From positions 1 to 6,887 of the forward strand of contig JAEYVW010000197.1 of assembly GCA_023429365.1 (NCBI GenBank): a stretch of 6,887 bases of DNA. The letters run 5' to 3'. The stretch is from Bacteroidota bacterium (GTDB taxonomy: Bacteria > Bacteroidota > Bacteroidia > Chitinophagales > Chitinophagaceae). Shown one piece after another: positions 6,765 through 6,887 of the stretch. Position 1 is the first letter of the stretch, and the number at the start of each line of letters is the position of its first letter. The notes below the pieces were generated by a model. It had not been told where the DNA came from and did no database searches. It saw only the letters and a list, made by a program, of their open reading frames with translations. The translations under genes were made by a program, and so were the position numbers.

Positions 6765-6887
6765 ATGAAATACCTGGTTGTCCTTGTGCTGGTCCTAAAG
6801 ATGCACCAGATCTGCTTTTCGCAATCGGAGTTTACTGATACCGCCGCCGCCTGGTTTGAAGAATTGAAAATGGCGACCAGGCAAAAT
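6765..6887 (+). CDS. Exported protein of unknown function, 3'-truncated by the window edge
   Basis: Only the first 41 codons are inside the window. The ATG at 6765 opens a frame that stays open to the end. The N-terminus (MKYLVVLVLVLKMHQ, then ICFSQ) has a positive residue, a hydrophobic core and the FSQ end common to Bacteroidetes signal peptides; cleavage is likely close to residues 19-20. The Cys at residue 17 is preceded by HQI, which does not fit a lipobox, so I do not call a lipoprotein. The visible mature part (EFTDTAAAWFEELKMATRQN) is too short to assign a family. The gene starts 83 bases after the aminotransferase stop; no clear terminator or strong promoter separates them, so it could be a third operon member or independently transcribed. 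Confidence 0.72.
   Translation, partial: MKYLVVLVLVLKMHQICFSQSEFTDTAAAWFEELKMATRQN

Noticed and set aside
6765..6887. Lipoprotein signal peptide in the truncated last gene
   Set aside because: The Cys at residue 17 is preceded by HQI, which does not match a lipobox; a type I signal peptide fits better.

Overview
The window looks like an ordinary chromosomal stretch of a Bacteroidota (Bacteroidetes) bacterium, most likely from the Chitinophagaceae or nearby. The signs are a PorP/SprF-family outer-membrane protein, a giant multi-PKD secreted protein with a type IX secretion (T9SS) type-B-like C-terminal domain, secretory signal peptides that end just before Gln, no clear Shine-Dalgarno sequences, and AT-rich promoter-like DNA with near matches to the Bacteroidetes TTG / TAnnTTTG consensus. 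The assignment rests on gene content; no rRNA or other marker is present.

Layout. (1) Bases 1-309, + strand: the 3' part of a RidA/YjgF-family gene, cut by the window edge. (2) Bases 311-4870, - strand: a two-gene operon, read right to left, with a 1152-residue PKD-repeat surface protein followed 6 bases later by a 364-residue PorP/SprF-family outer-membrane protein. Its stop lies one base from the ridA-like stop, so the two transcription units converge with no visible terminator between them. (3) Bases 4871-5140: an AT-rich divergent intergenic region of 270 bases. It holds a candidate promoter for the operon inside a nested inverted repeat, a pair of 10-base direct repeats, and a small hairpin. 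(4) Bases 5141-6681, + strand: an MmcQ/YjbR-family protein and a YbdL-type PLP aminotransferase, 29 bases apart and probably co-transcribed. (5) Bases 6765-6887, + strand: the 5' end of a gene for an exported protein, cut by the window edge.

How the genes work together. The clear functional unit is the minus-strand pair. In gliding Bacteroidetes, SprB-like adhesins with type-B C-terminal domains are encoded next to a SprF-like outer-membrane protein needed for their export or attachment. This pair has the same arrangement, so I infer a cognate secreted protein and partner. The aminotransferase probably acts on methionine or its keto acid and on aromatic amino acids. The MmcQ/YjbR protein beside it has no firm biochemical role.

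I see no mobile element, CRISPR array, tRNA, rRNA or defence system. The most notable points are the variant C-terminal domain, with a CPGC motif where the usual asparagine/glycine/aspartate-rich loop stands, the ladder of paired cysteines through the PKD-like repeats, the RidA-family protein lacking the archetypal arginine, and the structured divergent promoter region. I do not find convincing evidence of a wholly new system.
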